The notes under the pieces: model-generated
Database searches by the model: none
Seen by the model: the letters and a program-made list of their open reading frames with translations, nothing else
Told to the model about the DNA's origin: nothing
Shown: in pieces, positions 10,676 through 23,009 of the stretch
Numbering within the stretch: position 1 is the first letter of the stretch
Layout of the letters: each line of letters opens with the position of its first letter
Program-made: the position numbers and the translations under genes
Source: Heterobasidion occidentale
Lineage: Eukaryota > Basidiomycota > Agaricomycetes > Russulales > Bondarzewiaceae
Length of the DNA: 64,000 nucleotides
Assembly (NCBI GenBank): GCA_039111635.1
Contig: JBCAQO010000011.1
Coordinates: 992,001 to 1,056,000 of the forward strand
Direction: 5' to 3'

Positions 10676-13300
10676 ATGCCTGCCTCAATCACCTCGAAGG
10701 ACAACACAACTGTCGCCGAGGTCGGATTGGGCGCGCCCGCTGCTCGCGGAGAGGCCGATGAGGCAGAGCTCGCGAGGATGGGGTATAAGCAGGAGCTGAA
10801 GTATGTTCTTTTTTCTCTTTTTTCCTTCGAGATGTAGTCCTGTGACTGATATTCGTCGCACCTCGTCGTGATCAAGGCGAGATTTGAGCATGCTGCAGGT
10901 GAGCGTTTGCGATATCACGCCGCCATGTAGGTTGTTGACGCCTGAGCAACGATTCCGCAGAATTTCGGCTTCTCGTTTTCTATCATCAGTGTCATAACCG
11001 GAATACCCTCTCTGTTCGCCTATGGTTTGGTGAGTGCGCAGAGTTTGTTTTTGCCGTCGTTTCTGAACCGTCATGCACCATAGACTACTGGCGGGCCCGC
11101 AGTGATGGTGTGGGGCTGGGTTGTGGTTGGTGAGAATGCGCAGCATGTAGCGAAGCTGAGAATGTTTAGAATCTAACTCCTTTAACAGCATTCTTCACGA
11201 TGCTGGTTGGGCTCGCTATGGCAGGTGAGTATTTCAAACCTTATACATGCCTGTAATATCCATCATCGATTCATTTAGAGGTCTGCAGTGCTCACCCCAC
11301 AAGCGGTGGCCCTTACTTCTGGGCAGCTATGTTGTCAAGGCCCCAGAACGCGGCGTTCGCATCTTGGGTGACGGGCTGGTTCAAGTATGTACTTCCCTTT
11401 CCGCAAGTGTTTGATGACTGACATCTCGTATAGCTTGCTTGGACAGGTTGCGGTCACTACAGGCATCAGGTTCGTAAGGGAATAGTCCAAGTAGCTGCTC
11501 TTATAGGTCATCATGTTGACTATGTACCATTTGGGCAGCTTCGCGTGCGCCAATTTCTTGTCCACGGCATGCACGCTCGGGACCAATTTTGAGCCGACGC
11601 GCAAGACTACCATCGGGATTTACGCCGCCGTGCTGTTCACTCAAGGTGCGCAAGCTCCTCCCCTTCACCTTCCCTAGTTTTGCGCATGATGAGTGCACAT
11701 ATGCGCATATATTTTGTGTGAACACCTACACACTTTGCAATCTCGCTCACCTCGATCCCCAGGCATGATCAACACCTTCGGCGTGCACAGCCTCAAATAC
11801 CTCAACAACATCTCCGTCTGGTGGCATGCGGTGGGCACTGTCTCGCTCGTGATTGCGATTCTCGTCAAGGCGCCGACGCACCAGTCCGGCAGTTACGTGT
11901 TCACACAATTCATTGATGGCACGGGCGTCGACGGGCCCGGATGGTCAGAGCGCGCGAGCTCTGCGTATGTCGTGGTTGTCGGCATTTTGATGGCGCAGTA
12001 TACGCTCACAGGTGCGTCGGCGCTTTGGGATACTTCCCCATTTCCCTCACCGAATCGGAATGCATGCTGAATTTTGCATTCTGAATACTTGAAGGGTTTG
12101 ACGCTAGCGCGCATGTGAGTAAACACTGACTAACTTGTTTTTGTTCGTGCCTGTGAACGGCGTCTGACGCTTGGATAACTAGATGACAGAGGAGACCCAC
12201 AACGCGGCGATGGCTGGTTCTATAGGCATTGTTATGGCCATCGGCGTCTCAGCTGTTCTCGGCTGGTTCCTCCTCCTCGGCCTGCTCTTTTCCATGCAGG
12301 ACTATGACGCCACGGTCGGGACGGCCACTGGTCAGCCCGTCACACAGATATTCCTCGACACGGTTGGCGAGAAGGGCGCCATCGTGCTCATGGTGAGCCC
12401 TCCCATCTGACCGACTATGCAGGGCAAGAATGTAGATTCATGTCAAATTAACAGGTCATCGTTATTGGCGCTATGTTCTTCTGCGGGTAGGTTCTCTTGA
12501 CCGATGTTTTTCTGAAAAGTAACATTGATATTGATGATCTTCCTAGTACATTCTCTGTAACGTCGAACTCGCGCATGATGTATGCGTTCGCCCGCGACGG
12601 AGGTATCCCCGGACACAAGTTTTTCCATTCTGTCGATAAACGGTGGAAGTCGCCTGTGCGGACTGGTAAGCATGTGCCCATCCCATCCCGCGCAGCAACA
12701 CGATGACCGAAATTCTCTACTTTCCTGCGCAGTCTGGCTCGCCTGCACACTCAGCTTTATCCTTGGCCTGCCCAGTCTTGGCAGCAGCGTTGCATTCTCC
12801 GCAGCGACTAGTATCGCCACTATCGGCCTCTACATCTCCTACGGTAAATTTTGCTCTTGCACCCACCCACCCACATATGCGCTCAACTCTTTGTTTCTCA
12901 GCGATCCCTATCGCCCTCCGCGTCGTCTATCACGATCAGTTCGTCCGCGGGCCGTTCCACCTCGGCGTGTTTTCATTCCCCGTCGCGATCACCGCGGTCA
13001 CCTGGATCGCGTTCATCTCGATCGTGTTCATCCTGCCCGAGCTCAACCCGGTAAACTCACAGACGCTCAACTACGCGATCGTCGCGGTCGGCATCGTGCT
13101 CGCGTACAGCCTTGGGTTTTGGTTCCTCAGCGCGCGCAAGTGGTTCACGGGCCCGGTGAAGCAGATCGAGGGTGCGTGGCTGCCACGAGTCTGTTTCTTT
13201 CTTTGTCGATTGTTATTTACATGTTTTTTTTGTTGTAGCGGAGGCTGCTGGCATCGATGTGACGGACCCGGCCGCGATGCTCGAGAAGGAGCATTACTGA
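10676..13300 (+). CDS. amino-acid permease, GABA-permease type (APC superfamily)
   Basis: Sixteen exons join in frame to 539 residues: 10676-10800, 10877-10898, 10961-11029, 11084-11129, 11189-11224, 11279-11384, 11434-11469, 11539-11645, 11763-12011, 12105-12124, 12183-12392, 12455-12486, 12547-12665, 12733-12843, 12902-13171 and 13239-13300. It is a plasma-membrane or organelle transporter with about twelve helices. Visible family marks include NFGFSFSIISVITGIPSLF in the first helix, TTGGPAVMVWGW, the SAHPTSGGPYFWA block and the helix-8 region SNSRMMYAFARDGGIPGH. These match fungal GABA/choline-type permeases (UGA4/BAT1-like). The soluble N-terminus has about 50 residues and the C-terminus is short and acidic. 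Two exons are only 20-22 bases long. The upstream GATA sites suggest nitrogen control. The exact substrate cannot be read from sequence. Confidence 0.9.
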
Positions 13301-14194
13301 CGAAAACGCTGCTGTTCTACAAGCGCTCTACCTATTTCTCGAGTACATATAATACATCTTTTCCCCTAATTTATGGATCATCTTGTTTTAGCTTAGAGGC
13401 AGACATGGAAATATATCATTCCTCAAGGCCTCAATATGCACAATCCCGTCCCGTCTGCCGCACATCATGCAAGGCACACATGGGCACCGCACATCCCTCA
13501 TGCGAATGAAAAGCATAACAGATTTTATTGAATTTCAACTATAGGATGGCAACAGGTAAGCGGAGGATTAGGATGGTTGGGGTCGTAGACTCGTGGACGG
13601 CGCCGGCGTGAGATCGCTGTGGGCCGTCGTCAAGCGTCAAGAAGAAGCGGGGTCGAAAGGTATCGCAAGAGGGTCACAAGAACATGGAGTTACTGATGTC
13701 AAGTGTGTAAGGGGGGAGTGAGCTAGAAATTGCAAGTAAGCAAGGAGGTAAGCTTGGTTGCTGCTGTTTGCTGAAGGTAGGTTAGAAAAGTCGAAGAACG
13801 CACGAGCGACGACGGGGCCGCCGCCGAGACGACTGCGATGATGTCTAAGTGACGAATAAGTACATGCGGAAGGCGGAGGAAGTGCAGAGCGGGCCGACAG
13901 ATGTGTGGAAGAGAGCAGTTTCCATAATGTGAAACCAAGCGAAGATGAAAGCAGGCTGTGACTTGTGAAGAAGACGAGAAATGCGGACGAAGGGGATAAA
14001 CAAAAGACGAAGTAAGAAGCAAAAAAGACAACAAATGAAATGAAATGAAAGCAGCGAAGATCGGAAAGCGGAAAGCAGAAACGCATCGCGAGGGTCGTGA
14101 GCGATGCCAGATAAGCACGCGTCATGCACGCCGTGTTCATTCGTTCGTGATGTGCAGCAGCATGCTGCAGCCGCGAGGCCAGGCCCAGACGGTT
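13301..14194. other. spacer between convergent genes
   Basis: Convergent 3' ends of the permease and the large membrane-protein gene. A reverse-strand AATAAA (read as TTTATT at about 13525) could serve polyadenylation of the - strand gene. No coding signal is convincing. Confidence 0.4.
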
Positions 14195-17100
14195 TTACAC
14201 CGGCTTCCAGTCCCTCCCCTCCATGTAGTGCTCCAGTCCGCCCCAGCTCGACGGCGTCGCGCCGCTCGAGTCCGTGTGCCCCTCAACCGTCGGCGGCGCC
14301 GTGACGAACGATGGTGCGGCGGTGCTCACGTCCTCGTTCGCGCTGAGGTACTGCGTGCCCGACGGGCTCGCGACAGAGCGCGTCGGGATGGGCTGTGGGG
14401 CGGGCGGGGACGGCGACGCGGGCTGCGGGAGCGCGGACGGGGGCGCGTACGACAGCGTGCGCTCCGACGGCGCGATCTCAGACACGGCGGACTGCGCACG
14501 GCGGCGCTGGTGCGGCGGCGAATTCGATGCCGAGCTCGGCAGCGCGTTCTCCGTCATCTCCATCCCCATCCCCATCTCCATCTCCATCTCCATGCCCATG
14601 CCCATCTCCCCATCCGTCTTCTCGCCCTCGACCTCAATCTCGACCTCGCGCTCGCTCTCGGCCTGCCGCTGCTGCTGCCGCCCGACCGCGCGCCTCGCGA
14701 GCCCGGCGCCGCCGGCGATCGGCCGCCCAAACGTGTAGTTCTCGGGGCTGCTCAGCGCTTCCGCGTCCTCGGAGTAATACGGCGAGCTCTCCGTGCCCGT
14801 GATCGTGCCCCGCTCGCCGTCGTCGTAGTCCTCCAGCCGCACCACCGACTGCGCGCGCGCGCGGCGCCCCGTGACGAGCTCGACGCTCGAGCGCGACGCG
14901 GACGCCACGCTCTGGATGAGCGACTGCGCGCGTGTGCGGATCCCGTGCCCGTGCCCGTTCCTGTGCCCGCGGCTGTGCGCGCGCCCGACGCCGCGCCCGC
15001 CGAGCGCGAGCGACACCGCTGACGCCCCCGCGGGGCTGCCGTTCGAGTTGTGCCGCGAGTTCGAGCCGCTGCGCGACCCGGACCCAGAGCTCGTGTGCCG
15101 CGAGCGCGAGCGCGCGCCCCGCGAGAGCGACACGACGCTGCCCGCGCGGGCCCGGAGGCCGCCGAACGAGCCCTTCGGGCTCGGGGCGTGCGACAGCAGG
15201 CCGACGCTGTCCTCCTGCTCGAGCGCCTCCTGCGACCCCTCAGGCTCGGGCGACGCCTGGTCCGTGCGCGCTTGGCCCTCCTCGTCCTCCGACGCGCCGG
15301 GCCCCAGATCGAGCGCGCCCACGACCTCCTGCTCGCCGTCGGACTCATACAGCACCTGCGGGCTGGTGTCCGTCTCTGCGCTCTCTGTACGCGTGCGCGC
15401 GCGCATCCGCGGCGGGAAGGACATGGGGCCGAGGCCCGCGCCGCTGCTGGTGCCCGCGGGGGACGGCGAGGACGGGATCGGGACGGTGCCCGAGCGCTGT
15501 CTGCGCTGGCCGGCGGTCGTGGGGTGCCGCGGGGGCATGGGCATGCTCCCGATGAGGCCCATGAGGCCCGTGCCGCGCGCGGCGACGGGGCTGGGCGCGC
15601 CGGACGACGTGCCGTGGGACATGGGCGAGTCGGAGGACTCGCGGTTGCCGGTGGAGCGCGTGCTGCGCGAGTTGCGCGTCGAGCGCGTGTGCGTGGACGT
15701 CGACTTTGACTGCGGGGTGTGGTGCGAGGCGGAGGAGACGCTCCCGCCGCGCGCGGGGTGACGGAACTGGAATGGATAGCGGGTGGACACCGGCTGGCCG
15801 AGGCTGGAGAGCGAGTTGGACGCGCGCCCGGAGAAGGAGGACGGGTCCTCGCTCGTGCGCGGCTCCGTCTCCTCCTGGACATACTCGAGCCCCTCCCCGC
15901 CAAAGCTCTCGCCAAACTCCCCGTCGAGCGGATCCACGTCCAGCCCGTCCAGCCCTTCGTCATCCTCGATAAAGTCATCCGTCTCGACGTCCTCCGGCGC
16001 AGGTGATGGCGGGAACGGTATCTGCTCCTGGCTCGACCCGTCTTTCTCTTGCTTCGCGCCGAAGCCCGTGAACGGGTACGGGAGCTTGCCTGTCCCGTCG
16101 TCGTCCTGTCGCTCCACCTTTGGTATGACGCCCGCAGCGAGACTGCTATCGCGCGTCCCGCCCTCCCTCGGCGTGTCAAACAGATCCTGTGACAACATGC
16201 CTCGGCGCCCGGGCTGCGGGATCGCGCCGCCACCAAGACCGACAGCAGCAAGCACCTGCTCCATACCATCGAACCCACCCTGACGCTGGATTTCCGGCAA
16301 GTCTCCCCCGTGCGCCTTCTTCCCCGTCATCGCCCCGCGCGCGGCCAGCGGCGGCTGCAGGGTGAGACAAAACTCGTACGCCTCCTGCACGCGCAGGTAT
16401 GTGCACTCCTTCCAGCTCCACGGGAGCGCGTCGGCCACGGCCACCTCGGCCAGCACCGCGGCCATCGCGGGGTCGTAGTGCGCGCCCTTCTCGTCGAAGT
16501 ACAGCGCGCGCGACTTTTCCGCCTCCTCTTCTTCCCAGCGCGAGCGCGGCCCGCAGATCCCAGCACATCCGTACCCGCTGAAGAGCCAGAGACCCATCCT
16601 GTAGCAGCAGCGACATGATGCGCGTGCCCGTGGAGTGAGATTTTCCTGCGAGGTGCGAGCGATCGCGCGAGGGACTCACCAGCTGACGAGGAGGACGAGA
16701 ACGCGCCACGCGGTCCAAGCGGCGTTCGCGATGAGCACTCCCTTAGCATACCCAGAGAGCGTGCCGTTCCCCTGGTCGAAATACGTCCCGTCGCGCCTCG
16801 CGATGCTCGCGTCGACGTCCGCGAGCGTGAGCCCGCCGGGCAGCTGCTCGGGGCTGTAAAACTGGAGCAGCAGCGCGAGGGCGATGCCTGCGCGGGGCAG
16901 GAGCAGGGCGACGGTGGGCAGATTTTGAGAGTAGAAATAGCACGTCTCGGCGAGGGCGTCGCGGAGGGAGCCCTCGTAGGTGCGGGCGTGGGGGTGCGTT
17001 GCGGGGAGTTTCGCGTCGGGGTTGAGGCGCGGGAAGGCGGAGGCGCGTATGTGCTGCATGAAGCAGAAGTGGGTGTAGGAAGTCATAGAGACGAGGTTGA

Positions 17101-18138
17101 AGGCGGGTGCGGAGAGGTAGAGCGGGAGGATGAGGGGGCGTTCTGTGCAGTGTGTGTGTCAGCAGAAGGATATGTTTTTTTTATGTTTTCGTGGAGACTG
17201 ACTGAACCTCCAGCGGCGGTAGAAGGAGTAAACGAGCTCATATCCAATGAAGACGGCGAGGATCCAGACCGACCAGCAGGCGACGTAGGCGGCAGCGCCC
17301 AGGGCCCAGTTCCGACCGGAGCCGGGCACGCCAGGCGCGACCGGATTGGGAAACTTGGAGACTCTGCACGTCACGTAACGCGTCAGCAAGCACGCCGCGC
17401 ATCGCATCGCATCGAAACCCCGCCGACGCGTCCGCCCGACACTCGACAGAAGAGGAAACAGGCTCACTGGATAAGTATAAATACAGCGTTGAAGTCGAAA
17501 AATGTCTGCAGCGGCACGTGAAAGAAGACGAGGATGGGGAAGAGGAAGAAGTGCAGCCGCGACCGCCATGACGGGTCCCGCAGTAGCCGCAGATTCAGCC
17601 CCCATGCCCGGAACCGCGGGGCCTGCGCCTGCCCAAGCCGCCCGTCCACCGTGGGGGAGAACACCGTCGGCGACAGCCCGGCGCCGGTCGCGCGCGACCA
17701 CACCCGCGAGTGCGCGACGGGGGGCGCGCCTGGCGCGGCCGTGAACGCGGTCTGGTCGGTCGGCTCGCGGCGGAAGCCGAACGAGTCCTGCAGGCTGACG
17801 ATGCGCACCGAGCGCGGCGTCGGCTTGCGCCCGCCCCACGCGCCCATCTCGCTCGGGCCGGCGCCGGGGCTGGGCTCGTTCGCGAGCATGTTGATCGTCG
17901 ACGATTGCACGGTGGAGGCGGGCACGGGCACGGACGGGCGCTTCGGGAGCCACGACGGGTAGCCCTCTTCGGATGTTGGGTGCGGCGAGGGGCTCGACGT
18001 CGGCTGCGGCGGTGCTGGCGTGTGCGGCGCGCGGCGCGCGTCGGGATCGGTTATTGGGGAGTCGGGTTGGGAGTGTGACTGGGACGGGTTAGCGGAGGAT
18101 TGGAGAATAGGCGAAGGGTACTGTGGTGATGATGGCAT
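14195..18138 (-). CDS. large multi-pass membrane protein with a disordered tail
   Basis: Four exons (17468-18138, 17203-17363, 16680-17142, 14195-16598) with introns of 104, 60 and 81 bases join in frame to 1232 residues. I chose the first ATG at 18138. Layout: about 200 Pro/Ser-rich residues; about five or six membrane helices (residues about 195-225, 245-275, 285-305, 350-375 and 400-430); then about 800 residues of low-complexity Ser/Arg/Gly/Pro-rich and acidic sequence. Basic patches RARAQS and RRARAQS and many SP sites suggest a phosphorylated cytoplasmic tail. Codon use is very GC-rich. I do not recognise the family; the helical core may be conserved among basidiomycetes. Membrane location is well supported; the role is unknown. 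Confidence 0.75.
14554..14612 (-). repeat. hexanucleotide repeat coding for Met-Glu/Met-Gly
   Basis: A run of CCATCT and CCATCC/CCATGC-type units inside the last exon of the large membrane-protein gene encodes about twenty alternating Met-Gly and Met-Glu residues. The unit length is six bases, so length changes would keep the frame. Confidence 0.8.
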
Positions 18139-19383
18139 TGGTAAGTATACAAAGTCCGAATAGTTCCGAGCAAGAAGAGAGGAAACGAGAACGAGAACGA
18201 GGAAGAGGACAGTGAAGCTCGTCAAGGGAGGAGGAGATTAGTCGATAAGGAGGACGGTGTCGCGGCGTGGGATGTGTGAAAGGTAATTTTTTTATGGGTT
18301 TTCTGAGGTACGGTGCGTCTGGCTGGAGCGCGGGGGGCGCAGCGAGCACGATGGACCAGGAGGGGCCTCGGTGGCGGCGGCGGCAGCAGCAGCGACTACG
18401 GACGATCAGTAGCCTCGTGGCTTGCCTACAGGGGAGAGCAGACGCAGGCAGAGACGGGCACGACGCGAGGGGACCACACAACCAACAGGGCACCAGACCG
18501 CGTCCACGCACCTCGCTTGCCTATTCCGGTAAGTCCCCGCTAATATGCTTCCGCCCTGGCTACGCACGCGCGGAAGAATAATTTGCGCTATTCTCGGAAC
18601 AAAGGCCCGCACTCACGGGCACGTCAACGAGCGAGGGGGAACGAGTGTGGGTAATATGTGATACGGAGGTATTTGCGGTCAGTGCACGGTCGACGTGCGT
18701 GCCGCGAAACGAAGGACGAGCAGAGATGGTGAGTGTTAGAGATGAAGGCGCGGCGTGTATATACAAGGAAGGTTTTGAAGCGTTCGCCGTTGCTATGCTG
18801 TCCGTAAACAAGCATATATGTCACACACACAACTGAAATGGGGGAGCTAGAGCTGCTTTCGCCCTCGGAGGTCGGCGGGTCGACCCCAAAAGGTGTGATC
18901 TCTCCTTCTATCAAGCGTGCGCGCGCCAGCGCCAATGGGACTGCAGAGGACGATGGGAGCATGTAGAATCACGACAATGTGCTATCATGCCTAATGCAGC
19001 TGCTCGGATAAACGTCGATCACTATTAGATCTGGTCGATCCTGGTCGATCACATCAGCCGGATACTCGCAATGATAACACCGAACGCGCGCACCATTGAG
19101 GACAACCCAAAGACCACCGAGCGCCGAACACGACAGAAAAAATGTACAAGCGAGAATGCGGACACAACCATGGAAGAACACACGCAATATTCGCATTCCA
19201 CAGAAATACTTGGTACATTAGAGTACACGTCTCTCCCTGCGAAAGGAAATTCGACATCGTCAGTCCGGACTATGATCCGCGCATCCGCACAGGAGAGATG
19301 CGCACCTCAAAAGCACAAGTCCGCGCCCAAATCCAAGCCCGGTGCACGATATACTACACGCGAAACCGCCCAGTCTTTTAGAT
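18139..19383. other. spacer between the membrane protein gene and BET2
   Basis: No supported gene. A 42-codon frame at about 18838-18966 (starting MGELELLSPSEVGG and rich in basic residues) is open but too short to call. The DNA just upstream of the membrane-protein start is rich in A and G on the + strand. Confidence 0.4.
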
Positions 19384-20857
19384 TCATGACTCGCGCCTCG
19401 GGAGCGCCTTCCAGCTCTTGCGCAGTCCCCTGGCTTCGATGACGCTCGCCGGCATGCAGTACACGGGGTCGATGTCGACCAGGCCCGGGAAACCGAGCAG
19501 CGAGAGCCCCGCAAGCCCGAACAGCGTGTGGAACACGTCCGCGACGTTCCCCGGTCTGTCGGCGATGCCACCTGCGTCGGGATCCTGTGTCCAGCAAAGA
19601 GAGGCGTCAGGATTGACGGAGGTGATGAGAGAAAAAAAAGCGACGGACCTGCGCGGAGAGGATGAACGCGATGAGTTTGTCCGTGTCGATCCAGGTCATC
19701 TTGTCCAAGATCGACATCGAGGAGAGCACCCAAAAGCTGTAGCACACCTGGCAGAGCGTGCGCGGACGTCAGTACGTCGTAAAGCGAGCGTGCGGGAAGT
19801 AGAGTACGCACGTCTTCGAGCTTCTCGGGGCGCCCGTTGAGTCCGCCGCTCGGCATCTGTCGTTCAGCGAGCCACCACCCCAGCGTCGGCACGTCGACGA
19901 CGTCGAGCCTGTCCAGGATCGCGAGCGCGGCCGTGCACACGAACACTAAGCGCGCCAAGTCAGGTTGTCGAGTCAATATCAGATGCAAAGACGATAAGAA
20001 AGAAGGCAAAGACGGGACGCGGGCCCCGCGACGCACCTTGCGCGGCGTGGCTCTCCGCGCCGGCGACGCTCCCGAACCCGCCGTCGAAGTTCGGCACTGC
20101 ACGAGGTACGCGACGGTCTTGTCGCGGTCGAGCTGGTCGAGCGTGCCGAGGAGGGAGAGCGCGGAGACGGCGCAGTAGAGGAAGCGCGTGTCGAGCTCGC
20201 CGAATGTGTCCCCTGCGAAGATGCCTGAGGGGTGCTGGAGGGAGAGTATGACTAGCAGGGATTCAAGTGCGAAGGGGGCGTGGCGAGAGGGACGATGGAT
20301 GCGTGAGTTGCGAAAGGCCCAAAGGTAAAGGGAGGGGAGCAGAGCGTACATCGGACGACGCGAGGGATGTCCAGGCGATCGAGCGCGTCGTGCATGACGA
20401 GGATCTGGATAGCGCTTAGCGTCGAGGATATGCGCGTCGTGGTCCGGATGTGCACCGAATGCGCCTGCTCGCGCCATCCAAAACCAATACCCCACCAACA
20501 CCCCCGAAAGCCCCCACCCGCCCCGATCAGCTCATCACGTTCTCCCACAGATCAAATCAAACAGACCTGCCTCGTCGTCCCAGCAGCTCATCACGTACTC
20601 AACCATCTCGTCGCGGTCGAGCGCGTCCTTGCGGTCCATTACGCACAGCGCCGTGAGGCCCCAGTAGACCGCGTTCATGCGCAGGTGCGCAGTGAGGTGG
20701 TAGGCGAGGTCATCTTTGCTCTGCCGTGGAGCGCGTCAGTCATGAGTTGCTGGAATATGTCGCAGTGGAATTTTGGGCTGGAGAAGATACGCACGTTGCC
20801 TAGATTTTGGATGTATTTTACGTGAAGAGGGGAGAGCAAAGTGTGCTCGGAGGACAT
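19384..20857 (-). CDS. BET2: Rab geranylgeranyltransferase beta subunit
   Basis: The catalytic beta subunit of type-II geranylgeranyltransferase, which prenylates Rab GTPases with the alpha subunit and Rab escort protein. Seven exons: 20795-20857, 20567-20720, 20350-20464, 20037-20251, 19812-19945, 19649-19747 and 19384-19584. Family blocks in order: [40 protein letters not shown]; the FDGGFG repeat; [17 protein letters not shown], which holds the zinc ligands Asp and Cys; and [12 protein letters not shown] with the zinc His. With two missing stretches added back the length is 327 residues, close to the 325 usual for the family. As given, exon 3 lacks two bases near 20424 and exon 4 lacks one near 20093. 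Because the gene is essential, I take these as likely assembly errors. Confidence 0.9.
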
Positions 20858-23009
20858 TGTTTGATGTAGACGAAGAGAACGTCACTTTGCGGCGACAACC
20901 GCTGACACTGGCCAGTGGCCAGTGTCCCAAATGCAGCAACATTGGCTGTCCTCATTCACCCTCTGACGTAGTCTTCGGATATCCATATCTGATAACACTG
21001 TCGTCGCTAGCGATAAAATGCCTGAACATCATCTTGAACTCCAACGAGAGACTTCGTCGCACGCAGGAGCGTGCAGGCGATGACCCTCTGACACGAGCGG
21101 AGAAACAAAGATATTGGAACGACTCGATCCTCATCAACACCTCAGTCCGTTCCGACCTTGACCACCACGCCCGACCGTCTTTGAGCCCCATGTAAATGCG
21201 TATCGCTGGTGCTTCAGAACGGAGACAAAGTCGAGGGAGGAGGAAACTCCGAGCTGGGGATCTCAGAAATCTTGAGAGAGAAATGTCCACTGCTGGACAT
21301 TGTACGTGGCTCTGCTTCCACTCTCTTGTGTCGTTATATCCTCATTTATTATGCCCTTCGATAAATGCAGCCTCCTGATCACCCAGCTAGCGAGCTTGAT
21401 GGAAAGATGGTGAGCATTGCATGCCCGTTTCTGGGGCAGACACAGACTGAGCTCGCACTCTTTGTGCCAGATGAGCGCTGTTCATGTCTAGGCATGTACC
21501 CATAATGTGCATAACGGGGAGACCTGTCGCGCTGACAGTGCATTTGCGTAAAGAAAGCGCGTTCTACCCTTCGTTCTTTTATCAATCATTGATCCGAGGA
21601 CGAGCATCCCGCGCTATCTCGACGAGTGTAGGCGTGAATGAACAGACGATTGTATCATAGAATCGCACCCATGGATGCCATTACTGTCCTGGCCTCCTCG
21701 CAGTCCTTCGTGCGCGGCAAGCGCAAGCCTGAAAGCCTCTCGCACGCGCGCATCTTGATTCTCCACAGGCAAGGCGCATGCACACTGCGACGAGCGCGTC
21801 GGGCCTGATCGTTCTTCCCGGGTCGTTCATCTCTTCCGCATCCCATGCTGTGTAGGATGGCATCTGTATGAGGGTCGGATGATCTGACATTTTCTGGGTT
21901 GTGAGTTCCGGTGCATCACTGAAACAGATACCGTTCAAAGTATTAAACTCCCTGCGGTGTTCTATCTCCATCAGGCTGCCCATCGAGCGTTGCGGACATA
22001 GTGCCCTGCTTTCCTGTATTCACGCTTCCGACCACCTATCAGCGCACCTGTATGCTCGTATGATTTCATCGGACAGCATCCGAGCTTGCGCCTCTGTACT
22101 CAAGAGACACAGCCTTCGAGCATGTCCTGTCTATCTTCCCAAGGTGTGTTCCGCGATTCTCACAGTCGTCATGGCTGCTGCGAACTAGCAGGTTTCTGGA
22201 AACGCATTGATCTTCTCTAGGGCAGAAACGAGGCTGCGAAGATGAGCTTTCGCCTCTCATCAGCTGGACAAGTAAAGCACACGAGTTACCCGGTGCGCAA
22301 TGATCGCATATCTATTTTCGCAGACAGAGGTGTACATTCAGTTTGCAACACTGCATAGGAGCGAGGTGAGAAGTAGAGCATGTGCGGCTTGTTGATGGTG
22401 CGTCTCAACTCCCGAAATCTACTTACAAGGCGTCGTCACCGATCTGTCTCGTCCTTTCACGGCAGGCGCAGTCCGTTCAGGTCTGTGCGTGTGGATTGAT
22501 GTGTAAAGGTAGAGCCTCAGCATCATGCAGCATTTCGAAGGCGAACACCCAGAGCATGCAGCACAATAATCACCTGAGGTTGATCGCAGGGTTCTGATTT
22601 CGAAAGCCTGGACATACAAGGGCGCCATCTTTCTCTCTGTGATACCAAATGTTTCAGCTGCATGATATTGGATCACCTTGTTTTGCTCAACTCCCGAGCT
22701 GTGAGAGTGATATATGCTCATATGCAGTTGCTAACTCTGCGCCTTCTTCGCGCCTGACAAAGATGTCTCGGATCAACTTGTCGCCTTTGGTGTAGAATTC
22801 AGTATTGATGGGACAGTTGTGGGGCAGGTGGATCAGGATGATTCTTCCGATGCATGTGCAATCTCTAGTATCTGTGTAACTGGTCAATCAATCAAGCCTT
22901 AATATTCAATCAAGCCTCAATATGATAAATCTATGGTTCTTGCTAGATCTTTCTTCAATCAATATCTTTGTGTTCAGTCCATTGGTGATATATAAACTGT
23001 CATGACTCG
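20858..23009. other. gene-poor region right of BET2
   Basis: No gene I can support. On the - strand, fragments at about 21690-21983 and 22066-22890 show protein-like stretches (for example RRPD-type and GKIDRTCSKAVSLEYRG) and could be exons of a degenerate gene, but I could not join them. The stretch at about 20948-20989 resembles DNA at about 325-366. Confidence 0.35.

Noticed and set aside
14045..16283. Long open frames on the + strand and in other frames over the membrane protein gene
   Set aside because: They are Arg/Ala/Pro-rich shadows caused by high GC; the 800-residue - strand frame joins upstream exons in phase.
18838..18966. 42-codon open frame MGELELLSPSEVGG...
   Set aside because: Too short, with no promoter, intron or recognisable family, so not listed as a gene.
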